A stretch of 64,000 nt of DNA from UBA2040 sp041751955 (GTDB lineage Bacteria; Bacteroidota; Bacteroidia; Flavobacteriales_D; Crocinitomicaceae), in NCBI GenBank assembly GCA_041751955.1, contig JBGSIB010000073.1, positions 78,769 through 142,768 of the forward strand, written 5' to 3'. The translations under genes and the position numbers were made by a program. The notes under the pieces are model-generated. The model was not told where the DNA came from and did no database searches. It saw only the letters and a list, made by a program, of their open reading frames with translations. Positions within the stretch are counted from its first letter, which is position 1. Every line of letters begins with the position of its first letter. Positions 55,308 to 64,000 of this stretch are shown one piece after another.

Positions 55308-58300
55308 ATGAAAGTATTTTACGCCTGCCTATTAATGCTAATTACTATTTCAGCATGGGCTCAGCCTAATACAAACATGCCCAACGGTTCTGGAACCAAT
55401 TCAATTACAAGTTGTAATCGAAACATCAGGGATAACGGTGGTAATGGAAACTACGGCAACAATCAAAACAGTACTTTGACTGTTTGTTCAGGTTCAGCCG
55501 CACAATACATCAATGTTAATTTTACTCAGTTCAATTTAGAGTCTGGCTATGATTTTTTATATGTCTATGCTGGTCCTACCGCTTCAGGTGTGCCCGTTGC
55601 AACATTGACTGGAACACCAACTTTACCCTTGAGTTATGCTATTCAATCGAATTGTGTAACCTTTGTTTTTGTAACAGACGGTAGTATTGTGGCTTCTGGT
55701 TTTCAAGCGACTATTAGTTGTTACACAGGCTCAACTTGTACAGATGGCATTATGAACGGTACAGAGCAAGGAGTAGATTGCGGTGGATGTGATGGATGTC
55801 CGCCTTGTCCTGTTTCCCCTACTCCTGCAACCGTTACTGCTTCAGCAAATGTAATAAACCTGCCATGTGGAGGAGGTGCCGTGAATTTAACAGCCGTTGG
55901 AACATCGGCTACTCCTGTATTGACCAGCAATTTCAATGCCGGTAATCCAGGTCCAGGATGGAATTTTACAGGTTCAGGGATGTTTACGAATCCATGTGGA
56001 CCTAGTCCCAGTGGAACAACGCATCTTTGGTTTGGTAACGCATCTCCACATCCTAGAATTTTGACTTCCAATGGTTTAGACTTGAGTTGTGGTGGGCAAA
56101 TTTGTTTCGATTTCAAAATGGCTATCCAAGGTCCCGGTGGCGGTGGCGGAGGCTCCTGCGAAGGTCCTGATTTACCAAATGAAGGTGTTACCTTAAGTTT
56201 TTCTACCGATTGTGGGGTTTCATTTCAAAATATAGCTTATTTCCATCCGAATGGAACTATTATTGGAGCCAATCCGAATACTACGAATCCAGGTAATCCA
56301 AATGGAACAACTACGGCCTTCACATCTTGGAATAATTACTGTTTCCCAATTCCGGCAGCAGCGCAAACTTCCAATACAATTATTCAATGGAGTCAGTTGG
56401 CAACATCTGGAGCTGTCTATGATCACTGGGGATTAGACGAAGTTGTTATTACGGCAAATAACTGTAATCCTTACTATTATGATTGGGCGCACGTTCCCGG
56501 AGCACCCAACCCAGCAACAAACACAGTAAACATTACCCAAACCACTACATTTAATGTAATCTACACGAATGGAATAGATGATACGGCAAGTGCAACTGTT
56601 ACTGTTACCGTTGATGGGCCTCTTGCGACTGCTATCAGTACTACACCAGTTGATTATTGTACAGGAGTATTCTCTGGTACTGCAACATTTACTGGGAATG
56701 GTACCACTACACCTCCTTACACATTCAACGTTACAGGGCCTAACGGATTCAGTACAACCCTGACTGGAAATCCAACTGTGACTTTAAATAATTTAGCTGT
56801 TGGCAATTACACCTTATCGACTTCGGACGGTTCGACTTGTTCTGTAATAGATACCTTTTCTATAATTGGAGGTCCTTATTGCTGTGATGTAACGGTTACA
56901 CCTACCAACCTAACTTGTAACGTTCTAGACGCCACCTGTAACGGAAGCACACAAGCACTCCCTACTAATGGATTGAGCCCTTATACTTATCAGTGGTACC
57001 AAGGTAATGGCACTGGCTCACCCCTTGCAGGTCAAACAAATCAGACCATGGCAGGTTTATGTGCAGGAACTTATACCGTTTTAATTGCAGATCAAAGTGG
57101 ATGTACCGACTCGGCAACAGTTACTCTTACACAACCTGTGCCCTTAACTATTTCTGGTTCAAATACTAATGTAAGTTGTTTTGGAAGCACCAATGGTAAT
57201 ATAACCGTTACTGCAGGTGGGGGCACGCCAACATACACATATGTATTGGGCACAAATACGAATACTACTGGTAATTTCCCAGCATTAAGTCAAGGCACTT
57301 ATTCCATTACAGCAACGGACAATGCAGGTTGTATTATCGATACAGTAATCACACTTATTGAGCCTCCAATATTGGGGTTCAATGTTTTGAATGTAACAAA
57401 TGCGTTTTGTAGTGTCAATAATGGTTTGATCAACATTACGGCAACAGGAGGAACTGGACCATACATCTATGACATAGGATTTGGACCAACTAACACAACT
57501 GGTTTATTTAATCAACTTGCACCCGGATCATATAGTATATTAATTACAGACGCAAACGGTTGCACAGTTAATACATATCAGATTATCATCAACGGACTGA
57601 ATAGTCCAACAATCAACATTGATAGTGTTGCCAACGAAACTTGCTTTGGAAGTGGATCAGGATATATCTCAGTTTCAGTGAATGGTAATTTCCCAAATAC
57701 TGCTTATGATTTCACCATTAATGGAGGTGCTCCTGGAAATAACAATGTATTTACCAATTTAATAGCAGGAACGTATGTTATTACTGTTATCGATCCGAAT
57801 GGATGTGGGGACACAGTTTCTGTAACGATAACTTCACCACCTTTGCTTTCTGCATCCACGCCTAGCACAAATGCAAGTTGTAACGGGATTTGTGACGGAA
57901 CAATAACTCCAACAATTACAGGAGGTGTAGCACCTTACACTTATTCATTGAATGGCGGCCTTGTATTTAACAACCCTCCATTGACGGGATTATGTGCAGG
58001 CACTTATTTCTATGTTGTTCAAGATGCCAACGGATGTCAAGCAAATCAAACTATTGTTATAACTCAACCGAGTCCAATAAATATTACTGCTACATCGACG
58101 CCTGGGTTATGTGGTTTACCGAACGGCATATTTACTATTAACACGATTACAGGTGGTTCTGGATCAGGATACAATGTCAGCTTCAACGGAAGTGCCTTTA
58201 CCCCTACCCTAATATACTCTAACTTATCGGCTGGATTCTATTATGCAGTAGTGCAGGATGGCGCAGGTTGTATTGATTCTAACATTGCATTAATTAATAA

Positions 58301-61300
58301 CATAAGTGCACCGTTTTTGGTTAATTTCATTATCACTCCAAATCTATGTTTTGGACAATCAACCGGCACCTTAGAAGCACAAACTTCTGGCGGTATTCCT
58401 CCTCCATATGTGTTCTCAATTAATGGAGGTCCAGGTGTGAATGGTAACTCGAATGGAGGTTTAGATCATTTGTTTACAAATCTTGGAAATGGCACTTATA
58501 TAACATCAGTTACCGATGCGAATGGATGTACAAGTTTAGATACGTTAACAGTTGGAAGTCCGCCTGAGCTATTCTTGTTTGAGACCCACCAAAATTTAAA
58601 TTGTAACGGTGATGCTTCAGGCTATATCAACCTTGTCGCTACTGGTGGTGTTGGTCCATATACCTATAGTGTAGGCAATGGTGTGCCGGACAATTCTTTT
58701 GGTTTCTTTGGTGGACTTTCAGCGGGAACATATACCCTAACTGTAACGGATGCAAACGGTTGTCCAAAATTCCTTCCTAATTTAATACTAACAGAACCTT
58801 CACTACTGACAGTAAATAATATAACCACCAATCCTCTTTGTAATAATATTTGTAATGGTCAAATAACACTATCAGGTTCAGGTGGTACTCCTGGGTACAT
58901 ATATTCATTAAATGGTGGTACCAATACTTTCTCAAATCCAAATTTTACAAATATTTGCTCAGGAACTTATCCTTATCAAATTCAAGATTCTAAAGGATGT
59001 ATTGCAACTGGTAGCACAACATTAGTAAACCCGCCACCAGTTACAATATCAACATCCGCAATTGGTGCAACATGTAACGCTCCAACTGGAACTATAATAG
59101 TAACTGGTGGAGGTGGAACAGGTGCCTTTAACTTTAACCTTAACGGGGGACCATATCAACCAGGAAATACTTTTGGTTCCCTTGGAGCAGGTACTTATTT
59201 AATTAATGTTCAAGATGCCAACTTATGTATTGCACAAACAACGCAAATAGTTACCCAGGCTGGAAATCCAAATATCAGTTCAATAAGTTTGACGCAAATA
59301 ACTTGTAATGGGGCTAATAACGGATCCGCTACTATAAACGTTGTTGGAGGACAGACACCTTATTCATATAGTTTAAACGGTGCACCGGGTCAAGCCTCAC
59401 CTACTTTTTCAGGATTGAATCCTGGCGCTTATTTAATTGTTGTAACAGATGCCAATGGCTGCACGGCAAATTCTAATTTCACTATAACACAACCAACAGC
59501 ATTATCAATAAATGCACCTTTGGTTGTAAATATAGCGTGTAACGGAGCCTCTACAGGAAGTATAACTATAAACCCGAGTGGAGGAAATCCCCCTTATCAA
59601 TACAGTTTTAATGGTGGTGCAAGTTTTACCAACGTAAATAACATCAACTCTATCCCTGCTGGAACTTACAATGTGCAAGTTCAAGATGCAAACGGATGTT
59701 TACAAACCGTCAACATTACTATTTCTCAACCAGCTCCATTAACGGTTGCACCTGTTGTTGTGAACGCAAGCTGTTTCTCCGTGTGCGATGGATCAATAAA
59801 TCTAGGAGTTACTGGTGGAACGCCTAACTACAGTTACAACTGGGTATTTAATGCGGCACCTGCTAATTCAGGAATTACCTCTAATTTATGTGCAGGAAAC
59901 TATAGTGCTATTATTACTGATAATAATGGTTGTACGATTAATTCAGGCCAAATATTAATTACTCAACCTGCTCTCGTCCAAATTAATGGTGTAATTGCCG
60001 ATTCAGTAACTTGTTTTGGTTTAAGTGATGGAACAATTACCGTTAACGCGGCGAATTCTGTATCGTACACTATTAATGGCCCAACAGGAACAGTGACCAA
60101 TGCAACTGGAATATTTACAGGTTTACCTTTTGGTTCCTATACTATAACAGTTGCAGACGCAGGGGGATGCATAGCAACTTCAAGCACAGTTATTTACGAA
60201 CCAGCACCGTTACTTCTCACTACCTCAGGAAATATTACCTCTTGCCCAAATCAAGTAGTAACTCACTCGGCATATGTAACGGGAGGAACAATACCTTACG
60301 CATATAGCTGGAGTACTCTAGACATTACTAGTAGTATTTCCGTAACTGGGACTGGTCCTCAAACGTATAGTATTACTATTGTCGATGCGAACGGATGTTC
60401 TGCGCCAACTCAAGTAGTGAATCACATCGTAACACCACCTTTGGCAATTGACCCTATTGCTCCAATTTATTTGTGTGCTGGCGATAGTTCACTTGTCGTA
60501 GCTTCTGCACAAGACGGGCAACCAGATCCTACAACAGGATATATTTTTACATGGAATCACCTTTCACCGACAATTGATACAAATCAAGCATATTTAACAG
60601 CAAACGGCAATCCGTCGTCTTATTGGGTAGTTGTAAAAGATTTATGTGATGATCTTGATTCTACTGAAATATTAGTTTATGCCAATCAGCAACCAATTTT
60701 AACGTTGACAGGTCCTGTTGATGGATGTAGCCCGCAAACAGAAAGCTTCACAGTAACGTCGAGTACGCCTTTGAGTAACTGTACTTGGGATTTCGGAAAC
60801 TCAACTACAACAACGGGATGCGGAACAGTAACTAGTACATATACGACTCCAGGAACCTATACTGTTCTTTTCGATTTTCAGGCCTATACAGGTTGCCCTT
60901 TTGACACAACTTTCACAAATGTTCTTGAAATTTTTGAATTACCTGTGTTTACTGCTATTGCTGTCACTGATCCACTTTGTTTTGGGTCAACGGACGGAAC
61001 AATCACTTTGAATGGAAATCTAGGTCTACTTCCATATGACTATTCTTTGAATGGCGGTTCGACTCAAACAAGCAACTTTTTTAATGGTCTTTCTTCTGGT
61101 GGCTATACAGCAACAATAGTTGACCAAAATGGTTGTACTGTGGATAGTTTAGTAACATTAATTGATCCGCCTGCCCTGACAATAACCAATATTGCAACAA
61201 CGAATGTTTCATGTTTCAATGGCAGTAATGGTAGCATCACAATTACGGCAACAGGAGGAACTCCAGCATATACCTATAGTTTTGATGGTGGAGTGACTTA

Positions 61301-64000
61301 TGGAAGTAGTAATGCAAATCTTTCTATGTCAGCAGGATTACATCATGTTTATGTTCAGGATGCCAATGGGTGTTTAGTGGACAGCATTAATGTGAACATT
61401 ACCCAACCCAATCAGCTTTTAATTGATCTTGTTTCTATAACTGATGCTTCTTGTTACAACGTTTGTGATGGTAGTATTTTCGTTGGATACACGGGTGGCA
61501 CACTGCCAATAACATATACTTGGTCACCAAATGCGGCTACGGGCAATTCTTCAGTTGCAAACAATTTGTGTGACGGTTCATATGATATTTTGCTAATTGA
61601 TGCCAACGGTTGTAATGCGGATTCAAATAACATTTCAATTGTCGAGCCACCACAAATCGTGGTTACGTCTTTGGTTGTAGATTCATTGTCTTGCTTTAAT
61701 GCGAATGATGGTCAAATTACTGTTTCAGCAACGAATGCGACATCTTATCAATTGAGTGGGCCGATGCCAACTGTAACGAATTTAACGGGAGTCTTTACGG
61801 GTCTAATCCCAGGTGCATATACGATAACAATGTATGATATCAATACATGCTTTTTTGATACGATTGTAAATGTTTATCAACCCAATGTTTTGGCAATGAC
61901 CAATTCAGGTGATACCACAGTTTGTTTTGCAGTACCTGTTACTCACACTGCAAATGTTACAGGTGGAACAGCTCCTTACAATATCACTTGGGATACTGGA
62001 GCTATAGGACCTAACTTTACCTATACAGCTCTTCAAGACACTGCGATTGCCGTTACTGTATCTGATGCAAATGGATGTATAGTTGCATCGCAAACGATAA
62101 ACATTACTGTTATTCCTTTGGTGAGTATTAATCCTTTGGTTGACCAAACGCTTTGTATCGGAGACAGTATATCAACTCTTGCAACTGCTCAAAACGGATT
62201 GGCACCTTATAGCTTCCACTGGACAAATTTACCTTTGGGAAACAATACGAATCCTCAATATTTGAATGGTACAAATAATCCAAACAATTATACCGTTGTT
62301 GTTACGGACATGTGTGGTGATATGGATTCAACGCAGGTGAATATCTTTAATTATGTTGCTCCAACATTTAATTTAACTGGACCGCTAGACGGTTGTGCGC
62401 CGCAGAATGAATCTTTCACCATAGTAGGCACAAGCTCCCCTATTTCAAATTGTACATGGGATTTCGGAAACGGTTCAACTGCCATAGGATGTGGACCGCA
62501 AACAAGCTTGTATAATTTGCCAGGAATTTATTCCGTAACCTTCATGTATGAAGCCTTTACGGGATGTGTTTTTGACACAACGTTTACTAACATACTTGAA
62601 ATCTTTGAAAACCCAATTATCGACTCGGTTCAAGTTCAAGACCCGCTTTGTTTCGGTTCTTCAGATGGTCAATTTGTAATCTTTGCGAGTTTAGGTAACG
62701 GCCCTTATTCTTATCAATTAGGCGCAGGAGCCATTCAATTGAATAACACATTTACTGGGTTGGGTGCTAATACATATTCGTATACCGTTAGTGATATCAA
62801 TAACTGTGTGGCCAGTGACTTTGTTACTTTAACGAATCCTCCAGTATTGAGCATTTCAGGCGCTGTACCTACAAACACTTTATGTTTTGGTTCTTCTGAC
62901 GGAACAATTACAGCAACGGCTTCAGGTGGTACTGCTCCATATCAATACAGTTTAGATGGTATCACCTTCAACTCAAACAATGTATTCACAGGACTAACAG
63001 CTGGAACATACACCGTTTATTCTCGCGACACGAATATGTGTGTGGTGGATAGTATGAATGTTGTGGTTGGACAACCCATCCAACTTCTTGTAGACTTGGT
63101 TTCTGTAACGGACGCTAGTTGTTTCAGTGTATGTGATGGAAGTATTTTTGTTGGATACACAGGTGGAACGGCTCCAATTACCTATTCTTGGTCGGCTAAT
63201 GCTTCAACAGGTAATAACAATACGGCAAACAATCTTTGTGCAGGAACGTACACGACTACATTAACCGATGCAAATGGATGTATAGCTGATACAACCGGTA
63301 TCTTGGTTAACGAACCGCCACAAATTCTTATTACTTCAATTGTAACAGATTCTGTTAGTTGTTTTGGAGGAACAGATGGTGTAGCTACAATTACTGCGGT
63401 AAATGCTGTAACATACGCTATTACGAGTCCTATTGCCGTAACGCAAGCTTCTAATGTATTTACTGGTTTGCCGATTGGAACGTATACACTTCAATTAACG
63501 GATGTAAATGGATGTACGAGAGATAGTGTTTTCTCAATCGTGCAACCTACTCCTATCAACTTTGATAATATTGCAATCGTTTCCAATTTATGTAATGGAG
63601 ACAATACAGGTGTGATTACAATAACGGCTTCTGGTGGAACCGCACCATATCAATACTCTTTTGATGGTGGTGCTACATTCGGCGCTAGCAATACAAATTC
63701 AACTTTAACGGCTGGGACTTACAATCTCGCTATTCAAGATGCGAATGGTTGTATTGTTGATACTTTGGGGGTTACGCTTAATCAACCAACTCCAGTTCAA
63801 ATTGGTACTATTGTTATTGCTGATGCCTTATGCTTCGGATCAGCTGATGGAACAATTACAGCAACGGCTTCTGGTGGTACTGCTCCATATCAATACAGTT
63901 TAGATGGTATCACCTTCAACTCAAACAATGTATTCACAGGACTAACAGCTGGAACATACACCGTTTATTCTCGCGACACGAATATGTGTGTGGTGGATAG
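55308..64000 (+). CDS. Giant SprB-like adhesin with CUB domain (3' end beyond the window)
   Basis: An ATG at 55308 opens a frame that I followed at several points in-frame to the window end, about 2897 codons with no stop. The signal peptide ends S-A-W-A-Q near 19. A CUB-like domain covers about 36-138. A Cys-rich D-G-I-M-N-G-T-E-Q-G-V-D-C-G-G linker is at about 146-160, and a jelly-roll/reelin-like domain follows (about 185-395). The rest is SprB-type repeats with the core C-x-G-x-x-x-G-x-I-T and A-G-T-Y-T-x-x-x-x-D-x-N-G-C, interrupted by PKD-like modules (T-G-P-x-D-G-C and W-D-F-G-N). SprB is the mobile adhesin of flavobacterial gliding; this is a probable homologue. Confidence 0.85.
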   Translation, partial: MKVFYACLLMLITISAWAQPNTNMPNGSGTNSITSCNRNIRDNGGNGNYGNNQNSTLTVCSGSAAQYINVNFTQFNLESGYDFLYVYAGPTASGVPVATLTGTPTLPLSYAIQSNCVTFVFVTDGSIVASGFQATISCYTGSTCTDGIMNGTEQGVDCGGCDGCPPCPVSPTPATVTASANVINLPCGGGAVNLTAVGTSATPVLTSNFNAGNPGPGWNFTGSGMFTNPCGPSPSGTTHLWFGNASPHPRILTSNGLDLSCGGQICFDFKMAIQGPGGGGGGSCEGPDLPNEGVTLSFSTDCGVSFQNIAYFHPNGTIIGANPNTTNPGNPNGTTTAFTSWNNYCFPIPAAAQTSNTIIQWSQLATSGAVYDHWGLDEVVITANNCNPYYYDWAHVPGAPNPATNTVNITQTTTFNVIYTNGIDDTASATVTVTVDGPLATAISTTPVDYCTGVFSGTATFTGNGTTTPPYTFNVTGPNGFSTTLTGNPTVTLNNLAVGNYTLSTSDGSTCSVIDTFSIIGGPYCCDVTVTPTNLTCNVLDATCNGSTQALPTNGLSPYTYQWYQGNGTGSPLAGQTNQTMAGLCAGTYTVLIADQSGCTDSATVTLTQPVPLTISGSNTNVSCFGSTNGNITVTAGGGTPTYTYVLGTNTNTTGNFPALSQGTYSITATDNAGCIIDTVITLIEPPILGFNVLNVTNAFCSVNNGLINITATGGTGPYIYDIGFGPTNTTGLFNQLAPGSYSILITDANGCTVNTYQIIINGLNSPTINIDSVANETCFGSGSGYISVSVNGNFPNTAYDFTINGGAPGNNNVFTNLIAGTYVITVIDPNGCGDTVSVTITSPPLLSASTPSTNASCNGICDGTITPTITGGVAPYTYSLNGGLVFNNPPLTGLCAGTYFYVVQDANGCQANQTIVITQPSPINITATSTPGLCGLPNGIFTINTITGGSGSGYNVSFNGSAFTPTLIYSNLSAGFYYAVVQDGAGCIDSNIALINNISAPFLVNFIITPNLCFGQSTGTLEAQTSGGIPPPYVFSINGGPGVNGNSNGGLDHLFTNLGNGTYITSVTDANGCTSLDTLTVGSPPELFLFETHQNLNCNGDASGYINLVATGGVGPYTYSVGNGVPDNSFGFFGGLSAGTYTLTVTDANGCPKFLPNLILTEPSLLTVNNITTNPLCNNICNGQITLSGSGGTPGYIYSLNGGTNTFSNPNFTNICSGTYPYQIQDSKGCIATGSTTLVNPPPVTISTSAIGATCNAPTGTIIVTGGGGTGAFNFNLNGGPYQPGNTFGSLGAGTYLINVQDANLCIAQTTQIVTQAGNPNISSISLTQITCNGANNGSATINVVGGQTPYSYSLNGAPGQASPTFSGLNPGAYLIVVTDANGCTANSNFTITQPTALSINAPLVVNIACNGASTGSITINPSGGNPPYQYSFNGGASFTNVNNINSIPAGTYNVQVQDANGCLQTVNITISQPAPLTVAPVVVNASCFSVCDGSINLGVTGGTPNYSYNWVFNAAPANSGITSNLCAGNYSAIITDNNGCTINSGQILITQPALVQINGVIADSVTCFGLSDGTITVNAANSVSYTINGPTGTVTNATGIFTGLPFGSYTITVADAGGCIATSSTVIYEPAPLLLTTSGNITSCPNQVVTHSAYVTGGTIPYAYSWSTLDITSSISVTGTGPQTYSITIVDANGCSAPTQVVNHIVTPPLAIDPIAPIYLCAGDSSLVVASAQDGQPDPTTGYIFTWNHLSPTIDTNQAYLTANGNPSSYWVVVKDLCDDLDSTEILVYANQQPILTLTGPVDGCSPQTESFTVTSSTPLSNCTWDFGNSTTTTGCGTVTSTYTTPGTYTVLFDFQAYTGCPFDTTFTNVLEIFELPVFTAIAVTDPLCFGSTDGTITLNGNLGLLPYDYSLNGGSTQTSNFFNGLSSGGYTATIVDQNGCTVDSLVTLIDPPALTITNIATTNVSCFNGSNGSITITATGGTPAYTYSFDGGVTYGSSNANLSMSAGLHHVYVQDANGCLVDSINVNITQPNQLLIDLVSITDASCYNVCDGSIFVGYTGGTLPITYTWSPNAATGNSSVANNLCDGSYDILLIDANGCNADSNNISIVEPPQIVVTSLVVDSLSCFNANDGQITVSATNATSYQLSGPMPTVTNLTGVFTGLIPGAYTITMYDINTCFFDTIVNVYQPNVLAMTNSGDTTVCFAVPVTHTANVTGGTAPYNITWDTGAIGPNFTYTALQDTAIAVTVSDANGCIVASQTINITVIPLVSINPLVDQTLCIGDSISTLATAQNGLAPYSFHWTNLPLGNNTNPQYLNGTNNPNNYTVVVTDMCGDMDSTQVNIFNYVAPTFNLTGPLDGCAPQNESFTIVGTSSPISNCTWDFGNGSTAIGCGPQTSLYNLPGIYSVTFMYEAFTGCVFDTTFTNILEIFENPIIDSVQVQDPLCFGSSDGQFVIFASLGNGPYSYQLGAGAIQLNNTFTGLGANTYSYTVSDINNCVASDFVTLTNPPVLSISGAVPTNTLCFGSSDGTITATASGGTAPYQYSLDGITFNSNNVFTGLTAGTYTVYSRDTNMCVVDSMNVVVGQPIQLLVDLVSVTDASCFSVCDGSIFVGYTGGTAPITYSWSANASTGNNNTANNLCAGTYTTTLTDANGCIADTTGILVNEPPQILITSIVTDSVSCFGGTDGVATITAVNAVTYAITSPIAVTQASNVFTGLPIGTYTLQLTDVNGCTRDSVFSIVQPTPINFDNIAIVSNLCNGDNTGVITITASGGTAPYQYSFDGGATFGASNTNSTLTAGTYNLAIQDANGCIVDTLGVTLNQPTPVQIGTIVIADALCFGSADGTITATASGGTAPYQYSLDGITFNSNNVFTGLTAGTYTVYSRDTNMCVVD
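62901..63052 (+). repeat. 152-bp block, copy 1 (151/152 identical to 63849-64000)
   Basis: Compared base by base, this block and 63849-64000 differ only at one third codon position (TCA versus TCT). The flanks diverge at once on the left side. The two lie 948 bp (316 codons) apart, in phase. Confidence 0.92.
63849..64000 (+). repeat. 152-bp block, copy 2 (cut by window end)
   Basis: Second copy of 62901-63052. The identity runs to the last base of the window, so the true duplicated segment may be longer. Confidence 0.92.

Larger units (their letters stand above)
59772..64000 (+). repeat. Higher-order repeat of about 1.67 kb in the SprB-like gene
   Basis: The block order [C-x-x-V-C-D-G-S repeat, S-x-x-C-F repeat, Ig-like, PKD-like T-G-P-x-D-G-C, SprB repeats] recurs with the first block at 59772, 61452 and 63120 (spacing 1680 and 1668). 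The PKD-like blocks at about 60706 and 62371 are one period apart. The third copy continues past the window end. Confidence 0.75.

Overview
The window looks like a chromosomal segment of a low-GC, gliding-type Bacteroidota, most likely Flavobacteriales and possibly close to Crocinitomicaceae/Fluviicola (inference). The evidence is the set of type IX secretion (T9SS) signals: two type A C-terminal sorting domains, one type B (gliding-associated) domain, a PorP/SprF protein and a giant SprB-like adhesin. Other support comes from Bacteroidota promoter boxes (TAnnTTTG), the lack of obvious Shine-Dalgarno sites, a fused SecDF and a fused E1 alpha-beta dehydrogenase. I saw no rRNA, tRNA, CRISPR array, insertion sequence or phage genes.

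Layout. 1-5 kb: start of a secreted protein (cut by the window edge), a J-domain protein, a CPA2-type antiporter, an ABC-F ATPase. 5-15 kb: aldehyde dehydrogenase, a decayed patatin remnant in a 760-base gap, mnmD, dnaB, a conserved secreted protein, rlmF, lhgO, a secreted M14 peptidase. 15-21.4 kb: trmD, a TsaC-like protein, CCA-type tRNA nucleotidyltransferase, a tight four-gene run (pRiA4b-like, methyltransferase, TraB/GumN, FKBP lipoprotein) and sucD, closed by a strong terminator. 21.5-27 kb: a lipoprotein, a polyphosphate-polymerase (VTC) plus DUF4956 pair, DUF547, an unknown helical protein, and a PadR-PspC operon with a probable operator. 27-38.7 kb: a T9SS-exported esterase, an exonuclease/GIY-YIG fusion, secDF, a lipoprotein, a MORN-like protein, a GT2 glycosyltransferase, and a T9SS choice-of-anchor protein preceded by a 35-residue membrane peptide. 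38.9-47.4 kb: fused 2-oxoacid dehydrogenase E1, a thioredoxin-like protein, the rpsP-rimM-trmN6 operon, an outer-membrane barrel candidate, an S9 peptidase.

47.4-64 kb is a surface-adhesion locus. It holds a 1971-residue protein made of tandem Ig-like modules of about 526 bp with a type B sorting domain. This is translationally coupled to a PorP/SprF protein carrying an extra SPOR-like tail. A CUB-plus-SprB-repeat giant protein follows and is still open after about 2897 codons at the window end. In this giant gene I see higher-order repeats of about 1.67 kb and a 152-bp block duplicated with one mismatch, which suggests ongoing repeat exchange.

A recurring regulatory pattern is a TAnnTTTG box only 3-9 bases upstream of the start codon (mnmD, dnaB, trmD, cca, the exonuclease/GIY-YIG gene, a lipoprotein, the 35-residue peptide). 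This implies leaderless or nearly leaderless transcripts and decides several start codons here.
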